Counted from the first letter of the stretch, positions 27,028-36,023 are shown. The stretch: 64,000 nt of DNA from an uncultured Clostridia bacterium (GCA_947627055.1 CANQUS010000005.1:1-64000), one strand, 5' to 3'. Numbers and translations: made by a program. Notes: generated from the letters alone by a model not told the origin.

Positions 27028-29220
27028 CTACTCCGATAAAAATTCTTTGAGTCCAGTGTATCTCTTTGTCTTTTTATTATTATTTACCATTGCTTCGATT
27101 GTCGATTGTGTGCCCACGAGGATCATCAGCTTTCTTGCACGTGTAACGGCAGTATACAAAAGATTACGATAATAAAGCTGTGGTGCGCCTCGGTACATCG
27201 GCATTATAACGGCTTCAAATTCATTGCCCTGACTCTTGTGAACCGTTGTCGCATATGCCAGCTCGAGATCATTTACGCTCTCCCTGTCATATGATACGAG
27301 TTTATCGTCAAACCGTACACTTACAGTTCCCGCTTTACTATTGACCTTAACTACCGTGCCTATATCCCCGTTAAAAACGCCCTCTCCGTCATCATCGCCT
27401 CGCGTCCAGAGCAAATCATAGTTGTTGCGTATTTGCATGACCTTATCTCCGTGTCTAAGGAAATATGTTCCTATATTCATGTCGAGATTGGTGCCTATCG
27501 GCGGATTTAAAACCGACTGAAGCCGTTTATTCAGTTCAACTACACCGAGCATACCCTTTCTTCCGGGGCATAAGACTTGAATATCCCTTATTGCGGAATA
27601 TCCGTAGCTTTTAGGAAGCCTTTCACTGCACAGCCCTATTATCGTTTCCGCGATCTTATCGGCGGAGGAACATGGCAGGAAAAAGAAATCATTGTCATGA
27701 CGGGCAAGCTCCGGCATCTCTCCTCTAACTATTTTATGTGCATTTGTGACGATTAAACTCTCCATCGACTGACGGAATATTTCTGTTAATGCGACAACGG
27801 GAACAGCTTTAGAAGCAATCAGATCACCCAAGACATTTCCAGCGCCGACACTCGGAAGCTGGTCGCTGTCGCCAACCATAATCAGGCGGCAGCCCATCGG
27901 GAGCGCACGAAGCACACTTTCAAACAGTTTAGAGTCAACCATCGACAGCTCGTCGAGAATTAGCGCGTCGCAGTCAAGCATATTATGCTCGTTGCGCTTA
28001 AAATACGGGCGGTCGTGCTTATCCCATTCAACCTCGAGCAGCCTGTGGATAGTCTTTGCTTCACAGCCTGTTACATCTGACATTCTCTGAGCCGCTCGTC
28101 CAGTCGGTGCGGCGCACTGCACCTTTATCCCGTTATCCTTTAAAAGAGCGATTATAGCATTGAGTGTAGTCGTCTTGCCCGTTCCGGGACCTCCGGTCAA
28201 AATCAGCAGTCCGCCCGATATAGCTTCAAGTATTGCCCTGCGCTGAAGCTCGGCATATTTTATGCCATTATACGCCTCAAATTCCTCGACAGCTGCTTCG
28301 ATTCCGAATATCCTCTGAGGGGGAAACTGCTTCATCATCTTTATTCTTCCCGCAATATACGTTTCGCTCCGGTAAAAGTCAGGCAGAAATATAAATTCTC
28401 TCTCGCCCAAGGCTTCCTGAACAAGACTTCCGTCATCTATCATATTTTCAAGAGTATCATAGATCTTTTCAATGTCAGTTTTCAGAAATTTAGCGCAAAC
28501 CTCCGCAAGCTTTTCTTTCGGCAGGCAGGTATGACCGTTATTGGAGTTGTATGTACTTACATGAACGATTCCCGCACGGATCCTGAACTCATCATCCTGC
28601 GGCATATTCAGTGACGCGGCGATCCTATCGGCGTGTTCAAAAGAAACTCCTATCTCATTACAGCACAAAACATAAGGGTTCGCCTCTATGGTATCAATAC
28701 AGGCGGCGCCAAGCTCACGCCATATCCTCACACTTATCTCGGGAGGTATATTATATTTATCAAGAAAAGCTATGACCTCACGCATACCGAAGATTTTTTT
28801 AAGCTCTTCGCTTATTTTCATTGCCTTGTCGCGCGATATTCCCTTTATCTCGGTAAGCCTGAGCGGTTCATTCTCAATTATTTCAAGTGTATTCTCTCCG
28901 AACATCTCAACGAGCCTGCGTGCAGTAGCAGGACCTATACCCCTTACAGCCTTTGATGAAAGGTATTTCAGTATAGCCGCCGAACCTGTCGGCATAGAGC
29001 GCGTACACGACGAAACAGCGAATTGCTCTCCATAACTCTTATGTGTTTGCCAGCGTCCCCGAACGACAAGCTCCTCACCCACAGCGACCTCGGGCATTAT
29101 CCCGACAGCCGCAGTTTCACCGTCCTCGCACTCAAGCGTCAGGACAGTGTAGCCGTTCTGTTCATTACGATAAATAATAGCCTCGACCGAGCCGCAAAGC
29201 TCCAGTAATTCATCGCTCAT
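27028..29220 (-). CDS. RecD2-type ATP-dependent DNA helicase
   Basis: RecD2 is a 5'-3' superfamily 1B helicase acting in DNA repair outside RecBCD. The protein has 730 residues. The N-terminal OB-like part (CGSVEAIIYRNEQNGYTVL) is followed by helix-hairpin-helix units (AVRGIGPATARRLVEMFG, LTEIKGISRDKAMK). The Walker A motif GGPGTGKTT is at residues 343-351. DALILDELSMVD is motif II. The TVHKSQGNEFEAVIMP and AVTRARKLMILVG segments are motifs V and VI. AAGGAT precedes the ATG. All helicase motifs appear intact. Confidence 0.93.
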   Translation of the reverse strand: MSDELLELCGSVEAIIYRNEQNGYTVLTLECEDGETAAVGIMPEVAVGEELVVRGRWQTHKSYGEQFAVSSCTRSMPTGSAAILKYLSSKAVRGIGPATARRLVEMFGENTLEIIENEPLRLTEIKGISRDKAMKISEELKKIFGMREVIAFLDKYNIPPEISVRIWRELGAACIDTIEANPYVLCCNEIGVSFEHADRIAASLNMPQDDEFRIRAGIVHVSTYNSNNGHTCLPKEKLAEVCAKFLKTDIEKIYDTLENMIDDGSLVQEALGEREFIFLPDFYRSETYIAGRIKMMKQFPPQRIFGIEAAVEEFEAYNGIKYAELQRRAILEAISGGLLILTGGPGTGKTTTLNAIIALLKDNGIKVQCAAPTGRAAQRMSDVTGCEAKTIHRLLEVEWDKHDRPYFKRNEHNMLDCDALILDELSMVDSKLFESVLRALPMGCRLIMVGDSDQLPSVGAGNVLGDLIASKAVPVVALTEIFRQSMESLIVTNAHKIVRGEMPELARHDNDFFFLPCSSADKIAETIIGLCSERLPKSYGYSAIRDIQVLCPGRKGMLGVVELNKRLQSVLNPPIGTNLDMNIGTYFLRHGDKVMQIRNNYDLLWTRGDDDGEGVFNGDIGTVVKVNSKAGTVSVRFDDKLVSYDRESVNDLELAYATTVHKSQGNEFEAVIMPMYRGAPQLYYRNLLYTAVTRARKLMILVGTQSTIEAMVNNNKKTKRYTGLKEFLSE

Positions 29221-29245
29221 TCGGGTTATCCTTTCGAGAATCGTA

Positions 29246-30025
29246 TTACTCCGCGGAAAATCTCTTCATAAGCTCACGGACGGTCACCTCATATCCGAGC
29301 AGCTCCGAATCGTATTCCTTTTGCTCCGTAAGCTCACCGCCTGTTATGAGAGAAATAACATAGCTGAGTATCGGCGGATTTTTCACAAGGAGCGGGCCTG
29401 TGAGGTGTGTTCCCATAATATTATTTATACGCACACCGTCAGTTTTTTCGCTGTTGTTATTTCCGAGCCCGTACTTTACGTTTAAAAACGGAGTAAAACT
29501 GCCTTTAATAAATCCGCACTTATTGATAAAACCTACGATCGGCTTATCGATAAAATCCGCCGTAAAAACCGCATCACCCGTGAGTCTTTTATCGCTGTCG
29601 GCAAGCGACCTTTCCTCGGGATTTGCTTCTATAAATGCCTTATAGCTTTCTCCGCCCTGATATGCGGAAAAATCCGCCAGCGCCATTCCTTCAAGCATTT
29701 TACCCTCACGGTCAAAAACATTATTGCCGAGCATTTCAAAGGAATTCCCCGTAAATAAAGCTGCCTTGCCGCTGTCGGCATAGTACTTGAGGTCGTCCTT
29801 GTATCGGATAAAATCAGAAAGGGCGACCATAAGGTTTCTCTCTGTACCCGCTCCGCAATATATAAAATCATATTTCGACAGAGAATAATCATCGCCGATG
29901 CTTACTCTATCAAGCTCTGCCTCAACACCCGCATCCTCAAGGTGGCGGCAAAGAACGGAAATATTCGCATATTCACCATAAAGATTCATCAAGTCATGAT
30001 AAAGATGAAGTATTTTTATTTTCAC
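29246..30025 (-). CDS. gatD: GatD-like amidotransferase subunit lacking the catalytic Cys/His dyad
   Basis: GatD normally releases ammonia from glutamine so that MurT can amidate the D-Glu of lipid II. The fold is clear from ILHLYHDLMNLYGEYANI, YDFIYCGAGTERNL, VGFINKCGF and YGLGNNNSEKTDG. The nucleophile motif, usually CGGYQ.LG, reads TGNSFEMLG here, so Gly93 takes the place of Cys. The usual GTYLHGP motif reads GTHLTGP, so Thr209 takes the place of His, with a His two residues earlier. Both dyad residues are therefore missing. The GTG start overlaps the murT stop by four bases (GTGA) behind AAGGAGG. The protein may be a structural partner only, with MurT using free ammonia; this is inference. 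Confidence 0.85.
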   Translation of the reverse strand: MKIKILHLYHDLMNLYGEYANISVLCRHLEDAGVEAELDRVSIGDDYSLSKYDFIYCGAGTERNLMVALSDFIRYKDDLKYYADSGKAALFTGNSFEMLGNNVFDREGKMLEGMALADFSAYQGGESYKAFIEANPEERSLADSDKRLTGDAVFTADFIDKPIVGFINKCGFIKGSFTPFLNVKYGLGNNNSEKTDGVRINNIMGTHLTGPLLVKNPPILSYVISLITGGELTEQKEYDSELLGYEVTVRELMKRFSAE

Positions 30026-31353
30026 GGCTGTTCCTCCTTAACAAGACTTAAAAATTTACCCTTATCCGAAAAGCAGGTTATGACGTAAATTTTTCTGTCG
30101 CTGCTCGTTCTGAGGTATTCCGACATTTCGGTTATATCCGATATAGCTTTTATTTTACTTTGGTCTATTCCGGTATAGGAGAATCTTGTCGCAAGGTCAT
30201 TGACATATGTTCCCGAAAGGATTATCTCCCCTACGCTTTCATTCGCGAGAAGCTCAAAGTCAATATCCCAAAGCCATGAAACATCGCTAGTGAAATACTT
30301 GCGGCTTACGGCATCCACTATTATGACGACATCGCAGCACTCTTTATCATTAGCGGCAAGCGTCAGCGACTGGTCGTAGGAAACTGAGTTTTCATGCTTT
30401 GAGGTAAGAAGCGTTCCGTGACGTTCACCGAGAGAGAAAGATATGACCCGCCCGTTCCTGAGAACGTAATTGCTTATGCTTTTCGCTATTATATCCTCAC
30501 TGATCCCAGAAAGAGAGCATACGGAGTATGCCGCAAGAATATTATATACATTATAAAGACTTTTCAGCGCAAGCTTTATCGTCTTATCATTATTGATCGT
30601 AATTTCGCCTGCGTCAAGATCGACTGACGTTGCAGTATATCTTGTATCATTACGTTTCAGCCCGCACCTCGGACAAAAGTATTTGCCTATATGGTTATAG
30701 TGATAATATTCATAGGAAAGGCGATTCTTGCAGTTCGGGCAAAACGCTCCGTCATTGTAACAGCTGTTGTTCTCCTCGTGAGATACAGAAAGCCTGTCCG
30801 CGCCAAAATATGTCACATCATCGCGCCCGTACCCGAAGCACGAAACAAGAGGATCGTCGGCGTTAAGAATAAGGTGTGTTCCCTCATGAATGCTGTTTTT
30901 AAGGCAATCATATACCCACTCAGGATGACCGTTTCGCGTAAGCTGATCACGATAAAGGTTTGTAATTACATAGTGAGTAGGAGAAAAATATTTGAATGTA
31001 TGCTGGGCAAAGCGTTCATCGCTCTCAATCAAAAGAATGTCGCTCTTTACTCTGCCAAACATCGTAGAACCACATAGTATAAAGGTCGTAACACCCTCGA
31101 TCTGGTTTGAGCCCTCCTTATTATAAGCAACCGTTTTACCGCCCTCACGGAGAATATGCGCTATCATTTCTACCGTTGAGGTTTTTCCGTTACTGCCTGT
31201 TACGGCAATAATATATTCAGGCAATTTTATCCTTTTAAGAATATTTTTATCAAGCCTGAGAGCAATTTTACCGGGGAGACTGCTCCCCTTTCCGATAAGC
31301 TTACCGATAAAATGAAGCAGCTTACAGATAAGTATCACAAAAAATACACGCAT
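30022..31353 (-). CDS. murT: Lipid II isoglutaminyl synthase subunit MurT
   Basis: MurT is a Mur-ligase-like ATPase that, with GatD, amidates the alpha-carboxyl of D-Glu in peptidoglycan precursors. The N-terminus has a short membrane-proximal hydrophobic stretch. The P-loop AVTGSNGKTSTVEMIA is near residue 50, followed by NKEGSNQIEGV. A four-cysteine ribbon (CPNCKNRL and CPRCGLKR, residues about 200-232) is the MurT-specific insertion. The C-terminal DUF1727 part has DVSWLWDIDFELL, including the Asp thought to complete the amidotransferase triad. The protein is 443 residues long. It is followed by the coupled GatD-like gene. Confidence 0.92.
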   Translation of the reverse strand: MRVFFVILICKLLHFIGKLIGKGSSLPGKIALRLDKNILKRIKLPEYIIAVTGSNGKTSTVEMIAHILREGGKTVAYNKEGSNQIEGVTTFILCGSTMFGRVKSDILLIESDERFAQHTFKYFSPTHYVITNLYRDQLTRNGHPEWVYDCLKNSIHEGTHLILNADDPLVSCFGYGRDDVTYFGADRLSVSHEENNSCYNDGAFCPNCKNRLSYEYYHYNHIGKYFCPRCGLKRNDTRYTATSVDLDAGEITINNDKTIKLALKSLYNVYNILAAYSVCSLSGISEDIIAKSISNYVLRNGRVISFSLGERHGTLLTSKHENSVSYDQSLTLAANDKECCDVVIIVDAVSRKYFTSDVSWLWDIDFELLANESVGEIILSGTYVNDLATRFSYTGIDQSKIKAISDITEMSEYLRTSSDRKIYVITCFSDKGKFLSLVKEEQP

Positions 31354-31424
31354 TATCTCACCCTCAATTATATTTTAACGTCATAGAAAATTTCACATTA
31401 AAGAATGCTTTCAATAAGAGATTT

Positions 31425-31515
31425 GTTCGGTCATGGGGCGTGAGTAATCACTGGCTACGGTAATAGTACCCGCCGTCTAAGCGGCAGGGAACACCTCCCC
31501 TATGTTATATTGTAC
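31425..31515 (+). repeat. Hairpin-bearing intergenic sequence, possible IS end relic
   Basis: In the 640-base gap between murT and the HAAS gene, CCCGCCGTCTAAGCGGCAGGG (about 31483-31503, given as a hairpin) resembles the hairpin core of the dispersed element at 25808-25945 and 54912-55043. The flanks are not clearly alike. No coding sequence is visible. Confidence 0.3.
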
Positions 31516-31590
31516 CATAATCGAGCCGACACAAGCGGCTTATCCTCATCGCGAGGCTATTATATCATATTTTTCTGCAAATTGGTATAG

Positions 31591-31670
31591 AAAATGACCG
31601 AACAGGAAAAAATATAGACTCATATTGAGAACCTGCGATACAATGTTAAATGACCAAAAAACAATGACGG
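31591..31670 (+). repeat. Dispersed 80-base repeat, copy 1
   Basis: By eye about 85-90 percent identical to 37519-37599. Shared words are AACAGGA, AGACTCATATTGAGA, GATACAAT and ACAATGACGG. Both copies lie in intergenic space upstream of minus-strand genes. The origin is unknown; an IS terminus or a small non-autonomous element is possible. Confidence 0.6.
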
Positions 31671-31934
31671 AGGCAACAATATAAGTCAAGTATATAATAG
31701 CACAAAAAACAGAAAAGGTAAACACTTAAATTATTAGTAAAGGCTGAAAATCGAAGCATTAAGTCAAGCAGAACTGACATAAAACAGAGATAGGAGAGAA
31801 CCTCAGAACACTATCGTATAACGGTCCGTTCTCTTATCAACTTGTCAAAAAATAAATATCAGTAATCATGTTACTTTATTTTACGGACATTTTATATTGC
31901 GATTTACATAGCCCTGACCCTGTTGACATCTTCC

Positions 31935-31964
31935 TTGACAAAGCTGTGACAGTAATGATATAGT
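31935..31964 (+). promoter_or_regulatory. Promoter for the HAAS-domain gene
   Basis: TTGACA (31935-31940) and TATAGT (31959-31964) are 18 bases apart. They end 32 bases before the ATG at 31997, leaving a short leader. Confidence 0.55.
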
Positions 31965-31996
31965 TGCATACAGAGATATTAACAGTTGGTGAATTT

Positions 31997-32566
31997 ATGA
32001 CTAAAAACGAATATATGCTGCGGCTTTTTAATGCTCTCGCACCTTTGCCGCAGATGGAACGAAATAAAATAATGTGCGATTATGAGGCGCATTTCACGGA
32101 AGAAATAAACGCGGGAAAAAACGAAGCTATGATAATATATGAACTCGGAAGCCCCGAAAGCGCGGCTGAATACTTTGTTAATATAGGTAAAGAGGATCAT
32201 GGCTATAACGACAACTTCACGGTCGAGGCCTCGGTAATTAAAAATAACACAAACACAGCTCATTCATGGGAGGCTGTTATATGGGGGACTCTTTCTATTT
32301 TTATCGTGCCGATTTTGTTTGTGCTGATGATCGTGCTTTTCGCAATAGGTTCAGGACTGCTTACTGCGGGATTCGTCGGCGCTGCCGTTTGCTTTATCGC
32401 AAGTGATCTGAGCGTCGGCTTTATTTTACTTGGTATCGGCGGGCTTTTCCTTGCGATTTTCGGTATATTTATGAGTATTTTGGCGATTTATGACGGAAGC
32501 ATACTTATGGGAAAATACTTTAAATATATCAGAAAAAGAATAAAATACGGAGGAAAAAATTTGTGA
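31997..32566 (+). CDS. HAAS/DUF1700 domain membrane protein
   Basis: The product has 189 residues from the ATG at 31997 (MTKNEYMLRLFNAL). The ribosome binding site is weak (GGTGA). The N-terminal 60 residues fit the HAAS signalling domain (EYMLRLFNALAPLPQMERNKIMCDYEAHF..ELGSPE). Three or four membrane segments follow (IFIVPILFVLMIVLFAI, LTAGFVGAAVCFIA, VGFILLGIGGLFLAIFGIFM). Such proteins usually lie next to a PadR-type regulator, but none is present here. The stop overlaps the GTG start of a 56-residue membrane protein, so the two are coupled. Confidence 0.75.
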   Translation: MTKNEYMLRLFNALAPLPQMERNKIMCDYEAHFTEEINAGKNEAMIIYELGSPESAAEYFVNIGKEDHGYNDNFTVEASVIKNNTNTAHSWEAVIWGTLSIFIVPILFVLMIVLFAIGSGLLTAGFVGAAVCFIASDLSVGFILLGIGGLFLAIFGIFMSILAIYDGSILMGKYFKYIRKRIKYGGKNL

Positions 32567-32733
32567 AAACATTAAGGGTGATCTCGGTAATTTGCTTTAT
32601 TATATTCGCAGTATTGACCGCTATAGGAGTATACATCATTATCAATGACGCGATTTCTCTTTACAGTATAGCAGACAGTATACCTGACGGCTTTTTAAGG
32701 GACGTCTTACTTCATTTATTCGGGCTTTTTTGA
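32563..32733 (+). CDS. Small single-pass membrane protein coupled to the HAAS gene
   Basis: A 56-codon frame opens with GTG at 32563, which shares bases with the TGA stop of the HAAS gene (GTGA overlap). GGAGGA lies 8 bases before it. The protein begins VKTLRVISVICFIIF, read as Met-start, has one long membrane segment (about residues 5-28) and a short amphipathic tail ending HLFGLF. It ends 7 bases before the stop of the convergent queH gene. No family is recognised. The strong site and coupling argue that it is translated, perhaps as a partner of the HAAS protein. Confidence 0.65.
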   Translation: MKTLRVISVICFIIFAVLTAIGVYIIINDAISLYSIADSIPDGFLRDVLLHLFGLF

Positions 32734-32740
32734 TTTTATA

Positions 32741-33358
32741 TCAACGTTCAGACTGTGCCTTTGAATAAATGCATCCGCAGTAATTTTGCCTGTACAGACC
32801 ATACTGCCGTGAAAGCTCTATTGAACGTTTATAGCCCTCGCGCTTTTTAAAGTCGGAAAAAAGATACGAAACGCCGTACCTCTCCGCAAGAGCCGCGCCG
32901 ATAGAGTTTAGAGCCTCGGCGTTTTTCATGGGACTTATCGAGAGCGTAGTTGTAAAATAATCAAAGCCCCACTCCTTTGCAAGCTTTGCCGTATGCTCAA
33001 GTCTCAGGCGATAGCACTTCATACATCGCGCTCCCTGTTCGGGCTCGTTTTCCAGTCCCATTGTGATCTCATTAAAGACCTCGGGAGTATACTCCCCGTC
33101 GATTATTTCAACATCAATATTCATTTCGGAGACAAGCCTGTGAAGCTCGCTTATACGAAAGCTGTATTCGCTTTCGGGAGAAATATTCGGATTATAGTAA
33201 TACAATGTAATATTGAAGTATTCATTAAGGTATTCAAGAACGTAACTGCTGCACGGCGCACAACAAGCATGAAGCAGGAGCGATGGTCTGATGCCTTTTT
33301 CTGTTATTGAGGCTATTATCCTGTCGAGTTCCTTTTGGTAGTTTCGTTTGATATTCAA
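32741..33358 (-). CDS. queH: Epoxyqueuosine reductase QueH
   Basis: QueH reduces epoxyqueuosine to queuosine in tRNA wobble modification and is an alternative to QueG. The N-terminal LLLHACCAPCSSYVLEYL carries the vicinal CC and CPC metal-binding set. GARCMKCYRLRLEHTA and NYCGCIYSK supply the further cysteines. SISPMKN is also conserved. The length of 205 residues is typical. The start is TTG at 33358 behind GAGG. It is alone on this strand between the HAAS operon and the HAD gene, with no other queuosine genes in view. Confidence 0.92.
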   Translation of the reverse strand: MNIKRNYQKELDRIIASITEKGIRPSLLLHACCAPCSSYVLEYLNEYFNITLYYYNPNISPESEYSFRISELHRLVSEMNIDVEIIDGEYTPEVFNEITMGLENEPEQGARCMKCYRLRLEHTAKLAKEWGFDYFTTTLSISPMKNAEALNSIGAALAERYGVSYLFSDFKKREGYKRSIELSRQYGLYRQNYCGCIYSKAQSER

Positions 33359-33448
33359 AGCAAAAACCTCTTTTTATCTGTTTGCGGATGAATTATAGAG
33401 AAATATTCATTCAGTGTTACCTTAGTATTTTAAGGCGGATATTTATTG

Positions 33449-34102
33449 TTAAAGCACAGACAGGATATCCTCGGGCTTGTGAGCTATATACTCAGCTCCC
33501 GCATTCAAAAGCTCGCTTTCGAGGCGAAAACCCCAGCTTACGCCGCAGAAATCCATCCCTGCGTTCTTTGCCGTGAAAACGTCGACATCGCTGTCGCCTA
33601 TATATAAGCATTCGCTTATGTCAAAGCCAAGCTCGGCTGTCATTGCAAAAAGCGCGTCAGGACAAGGCTTGCGTTCAAAGCGGTCGCTCTTGCCCCATGC
33701 CGCCGCAAACTTATGCGCGGGGAACAGCTTTTCTATGATGACTTTTGTAAAGACGTCGGGCTTGTTCGATATGACGGCATACTTCACGGAAAACTCGTCC
33801 AGTTTAGTGAGAAGGTCGGGTATACCTTCATAGGGAGCGGTTTTGTCAAGATTATGTTCGGTATAGTATTCGTTAAAATCGGCAAGAACCCTCGCCTTCT
33901 GTTCAGGAGACGCCGTACCAATCGGTATGGTCATAGCCCTATCGGCGAGTACAGATATACCGCTGCCTACCATGCGGCGGTATTTTTCGCGTTCGTGCGG
34001 CTCAAAGCCGTTTTTGATAAGCGCATGATTCATAGCCTCCGCAAGGTCAAAAAGCGAATTTACCAAGGTCCCGTCCAAATCAAATACACATAGTTTTTTC
34101 AT
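33449..34102 (-). CDS. HAD-family hydrolase, phosphoglycolate phosphatase-like
   Basis: The 217-residue haloacid dehalogenase superfamily phosphatase has motif I FDLDGTLVNS with the nucleophile Asp and a helical cap typical of subfamily IA. Motif II is AVISNKPD, the Lys lies in FERKPCPDAL, and motif IV is YIGDSDVDVFTAKNAGM. These fit the Gph group, which removes phosphate from 2-phosphoglycolate or other small phosphates. Substrate cannot be read from sequence. The adh gene ends 13 bases upstream on the same strand, so they may be cotranscribed. Confidence 0.88.
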   Translation of the reverse strand: MKKLCVFDLDGTLVNSLFDLAEAMNHALIKNGFEPHEREKYRRMVGSGISVLADRAMTIPIGTASPEQKARVLADFNEYYTEHNLDKTAPYEGIPDLLTKLDEFSVKYAVISNKPDVFTKVIIEKLFPAHKFAAAWGKSDRFERKPCPDALFAMTAELGFDISECLYIGDSDVDVFTAKNAGMDFCGVSWGFRLESELLNAGAEYIAHKPEDILSVL

Positions 34103-34115
34103 AGCTGTCAGTCCT

Positions 34116-35282
34116 TTATTCTAATGCCAGCCTATATATTTTATATATATCGCTCGCATCAAGCCTTTTGAATCTTCCGCATGAGTTTGCTTTTTTAGCC
34201 ATTTCTTCAAGTCGTGAACTGTCGATTCCTACTGCCGAAAGCCTTGTCGGAAGTCCGATGCATGTGTAGAAGTTCTCAAGACGTGATATACCCTCCATAA
34301 TAGTTTCATAAACCATAGAGTTAGGAAACTCAACATCCATGACACGCTGTGCGAATTGAACGAAGCGTTCCTCATCCTCACGATAGACGTGCTTCATCCA
34401 TGCGGGGAAGATTATTGAAAGTCCCGCACCGTGAGCGATGTCATAAACAGCCGAAAGCTCATGCTCGATCGCGTGAGAAGCCCAGTCTGTCTCTCTGCCC
34501 ATGCCTATCAAGTCGTTATGTGCAAGGGTTCCCGCCCACATTATCTCGGCACGGGCGTTGTAATCATCGGGATTTTGCTTTACAAGTTTAGCGTTTGAGA
34601 TTATCGCGCGCATAAGTCCCTCGCAAAGTCGGTCACTCACATCAACGTGTTCTGTTTTTGTGAAGTACCGCTCCATAATATGCGCGAGCATATCGGAAAT
34701 ACCGCAGGCTGTCTGATAGAACGGAAGTGAGTATGTCAGTTCGGGGTTCATTATTGCGAATTGAGGTCTGAGCTCGTTATGACTGTAATCACGCTTTAAC
34801 AGTCCCTCTTCTTTTGTAATAACGAGGCTTGGACTTGATTCGCTGCCCGCCGCCGGGATAGTCAATACAACTCCGATAGGCAGGCAAGCTTGAAGCTCTG
34901 CCTTACCCTCAAAGAAGTCCCAAACATCACCATCGTACCGTACACCGGCAGAAACAGCTTTTGCGGTATCAATAACGCTTCCGCCGCCGACAGCGAGAAT
35001 AAACCCTATGTTTTCACTTCTGCAAAGCTCGATGCCCTCATAGACCTTTCGCAGACGCGGATTTGGTATGATACCCGAAAGCTCGGAAAACTTTATACCG
35101 TTGTCGTTAAGCATTGAAACTATTTTATCGTAAAGACCGCTTTCCTTGATACTGCCGCCGCCGTAAACGAGAAGGACTCGCGAATTATATGGAGTCAGAA
35201 GCGATGCGAGCCGTTCCTCGGAATCCTTGCCGAAGATTATTTTTGTTTTATTTTGAAATACAAAGTCGTTCAATTTATTCAT
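34116..35282 (-). CDS. Iron-containing alcohol dehydrogenase, YqdH/BDH-like
   Basis: This group III dehydrogenase reduces aldehydes with NAD(P)H, often making butanol, ethanol or 1,2-propanediol in Clostridia. The 388-residue length and MNKLNDFVFQNKTKIIFGKD start match the NADPH-dependent butanol dehydrogenase group. Nucleotide binding is seen in VYGGGSIKESG and AVGGGSVIDTAKAVSAG. Metal ligands lie in CGISDMLAHIMERYF and HAIEHELSAVYDIAHGAGLS. It precedes the HAD gene by 13 bases. The physiological substrate is not known. Confidence 0.92.
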   Translation of the reverse strand: MNKLNDFVFQNKTKIIFGKDSEERLASLLTPYNSRVLLVYGGGSIKESGLYDKIVSMLNDNGIKFSELSGIIPNPRLRKVYEGIELCRSENIGFILAVGGGSVIDTAKAVSAGVRYDGDVWDFFEGKAELQACLPIGVVLTIPAAGSESSPSLVITKEEGLLKRDYSHNELRPQFAIMNPELTYSLPFYQTACGISDMLAHIMERYFTKTEHVDVSDRLCEGLMRAIISNAKLVKQNPDDYNARAEIMWAGTLAHNDLIGMGRETDWASHAIEHELSAVYDIAHGAGLSIIFPAWMKHVYREDEERFVQFAQRVMDVEFPNSMVYETIMEGISRLENFYTCIGLPTRLSAVGIDSSRLEEMAKKANSCGRFKRLDASDIYKIYRLALE

Positions 35283-35311
35283 CCTCGTATAATTAAGATT
35301 TGCAGACGTTT

Positions 35312-35518
35312 TTAAGTGTGTCTGCTTAGTTCACTTGTAAAAATATCAGCAGGCTTTGGGATACCCGTGATACAATAACTGTAGGACAGCCGGGGAAGGT
35401 TCTTTTCATCCTTGTCGAGCCGCAATGCCGCTTCATAGAAGGTCCGTTCCCCCGAACCAAAAGTTAGCTGTAAACTCAATGGCTGTTTGCCGGATAAAAG
35501 ACCGCCCTTTCCGCTCAT
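35312..35518 (-). CDS. Short ORF of doubtful status
   Basis: A 68-codon frame starts with MSGKGGLLSGKQ and ends TSELSRHT. I see no family, no clear ribosome binding site and no membrane segment. It lies in a gap beside the dehydrogenase promoter region. It may be a remnant of a mobile gene or not coding. Confidence 0.2.
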   Translation of the reverse strand: MSGKGGLLSGKQPLSLQLTFGSGERTFYEAALRLDKDEKNLPRLSYSYCITGIPKPADIFTSELSRHT

Positions 35519-35920
35519 GCTGTGTCATGCGCTTATAAAATATCGCCTGACGGTTTGGTAATCACCATACCTGTATCCGTCCCGCCTCCTTGTGCCATAT
35601 CTTTTATCATATATCTATATGCTTACAGTCGTTTGGCACGATCAGACAAAATCTGACGGTGCGATCTAAGCGCGGCTTATAATCAGTGATTTCTTTATAA
35701 TAATTATAATTTTACCATAATAAAAGCTTATTTCAAGTGAAAAAGCTAGAAAAAAATATTTCTGAAATCACCACATTTTGCGTTAATGTCACAAAACGCC
35801 TATGTGACAGAAATATTGTATCTTAAACAACATACTGTCATCGACGCCGCCTTTGCTTTTTAACATATTTGTTTATTACCGCTAAAGTAAATATATTCAT
35901 CAATTCCTTACAGTAACAAC
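35519..35920 (-). other. Intergenic region between adh and metK
   Basis: About 400 bases without a supported gene. Part is AT-rich and one short inverted stretch (TCAGACAAAATCTGA, 35642-35656) could pair. I found no tRNA, riboswitch or array in it. Confidence 0.35.
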
Positions 35921-35959
35921 GCCTCCTAAGGCAGTTCCTTTCACGCTGTCATAGGAGGC
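35921..35959 (-). terminator. Terminator after metK
   Basis: GCCTCCTA (35921-35928) and TAGGAGGC (35952-35959) form a GC-rich stem 65 bases after the metK stop. The T-run is poor. The stem arms resemble those at 11-49. Confidence 0.6.
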
Positions 35960-36023
35960 ATTTCTTTCGATCGACCGTTTTTACCTTTCGGTTCTCAATG
36001 AAATATTATTTATAAGAAATAAG

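Noticed and set aside
31354-31934. Search for a riboswitch or structured RNA upstream of murT and the HAAS gene
   Set aside because: Only repeat-like sequence and a generic hairpin are visible; no conserved riboswitch segment was found.
35312-35518. 68-codon ORF as a firm gene
   Set aside because: No ribosome binding site, no family and no conservation evidence; kept only as a doubtful entry.
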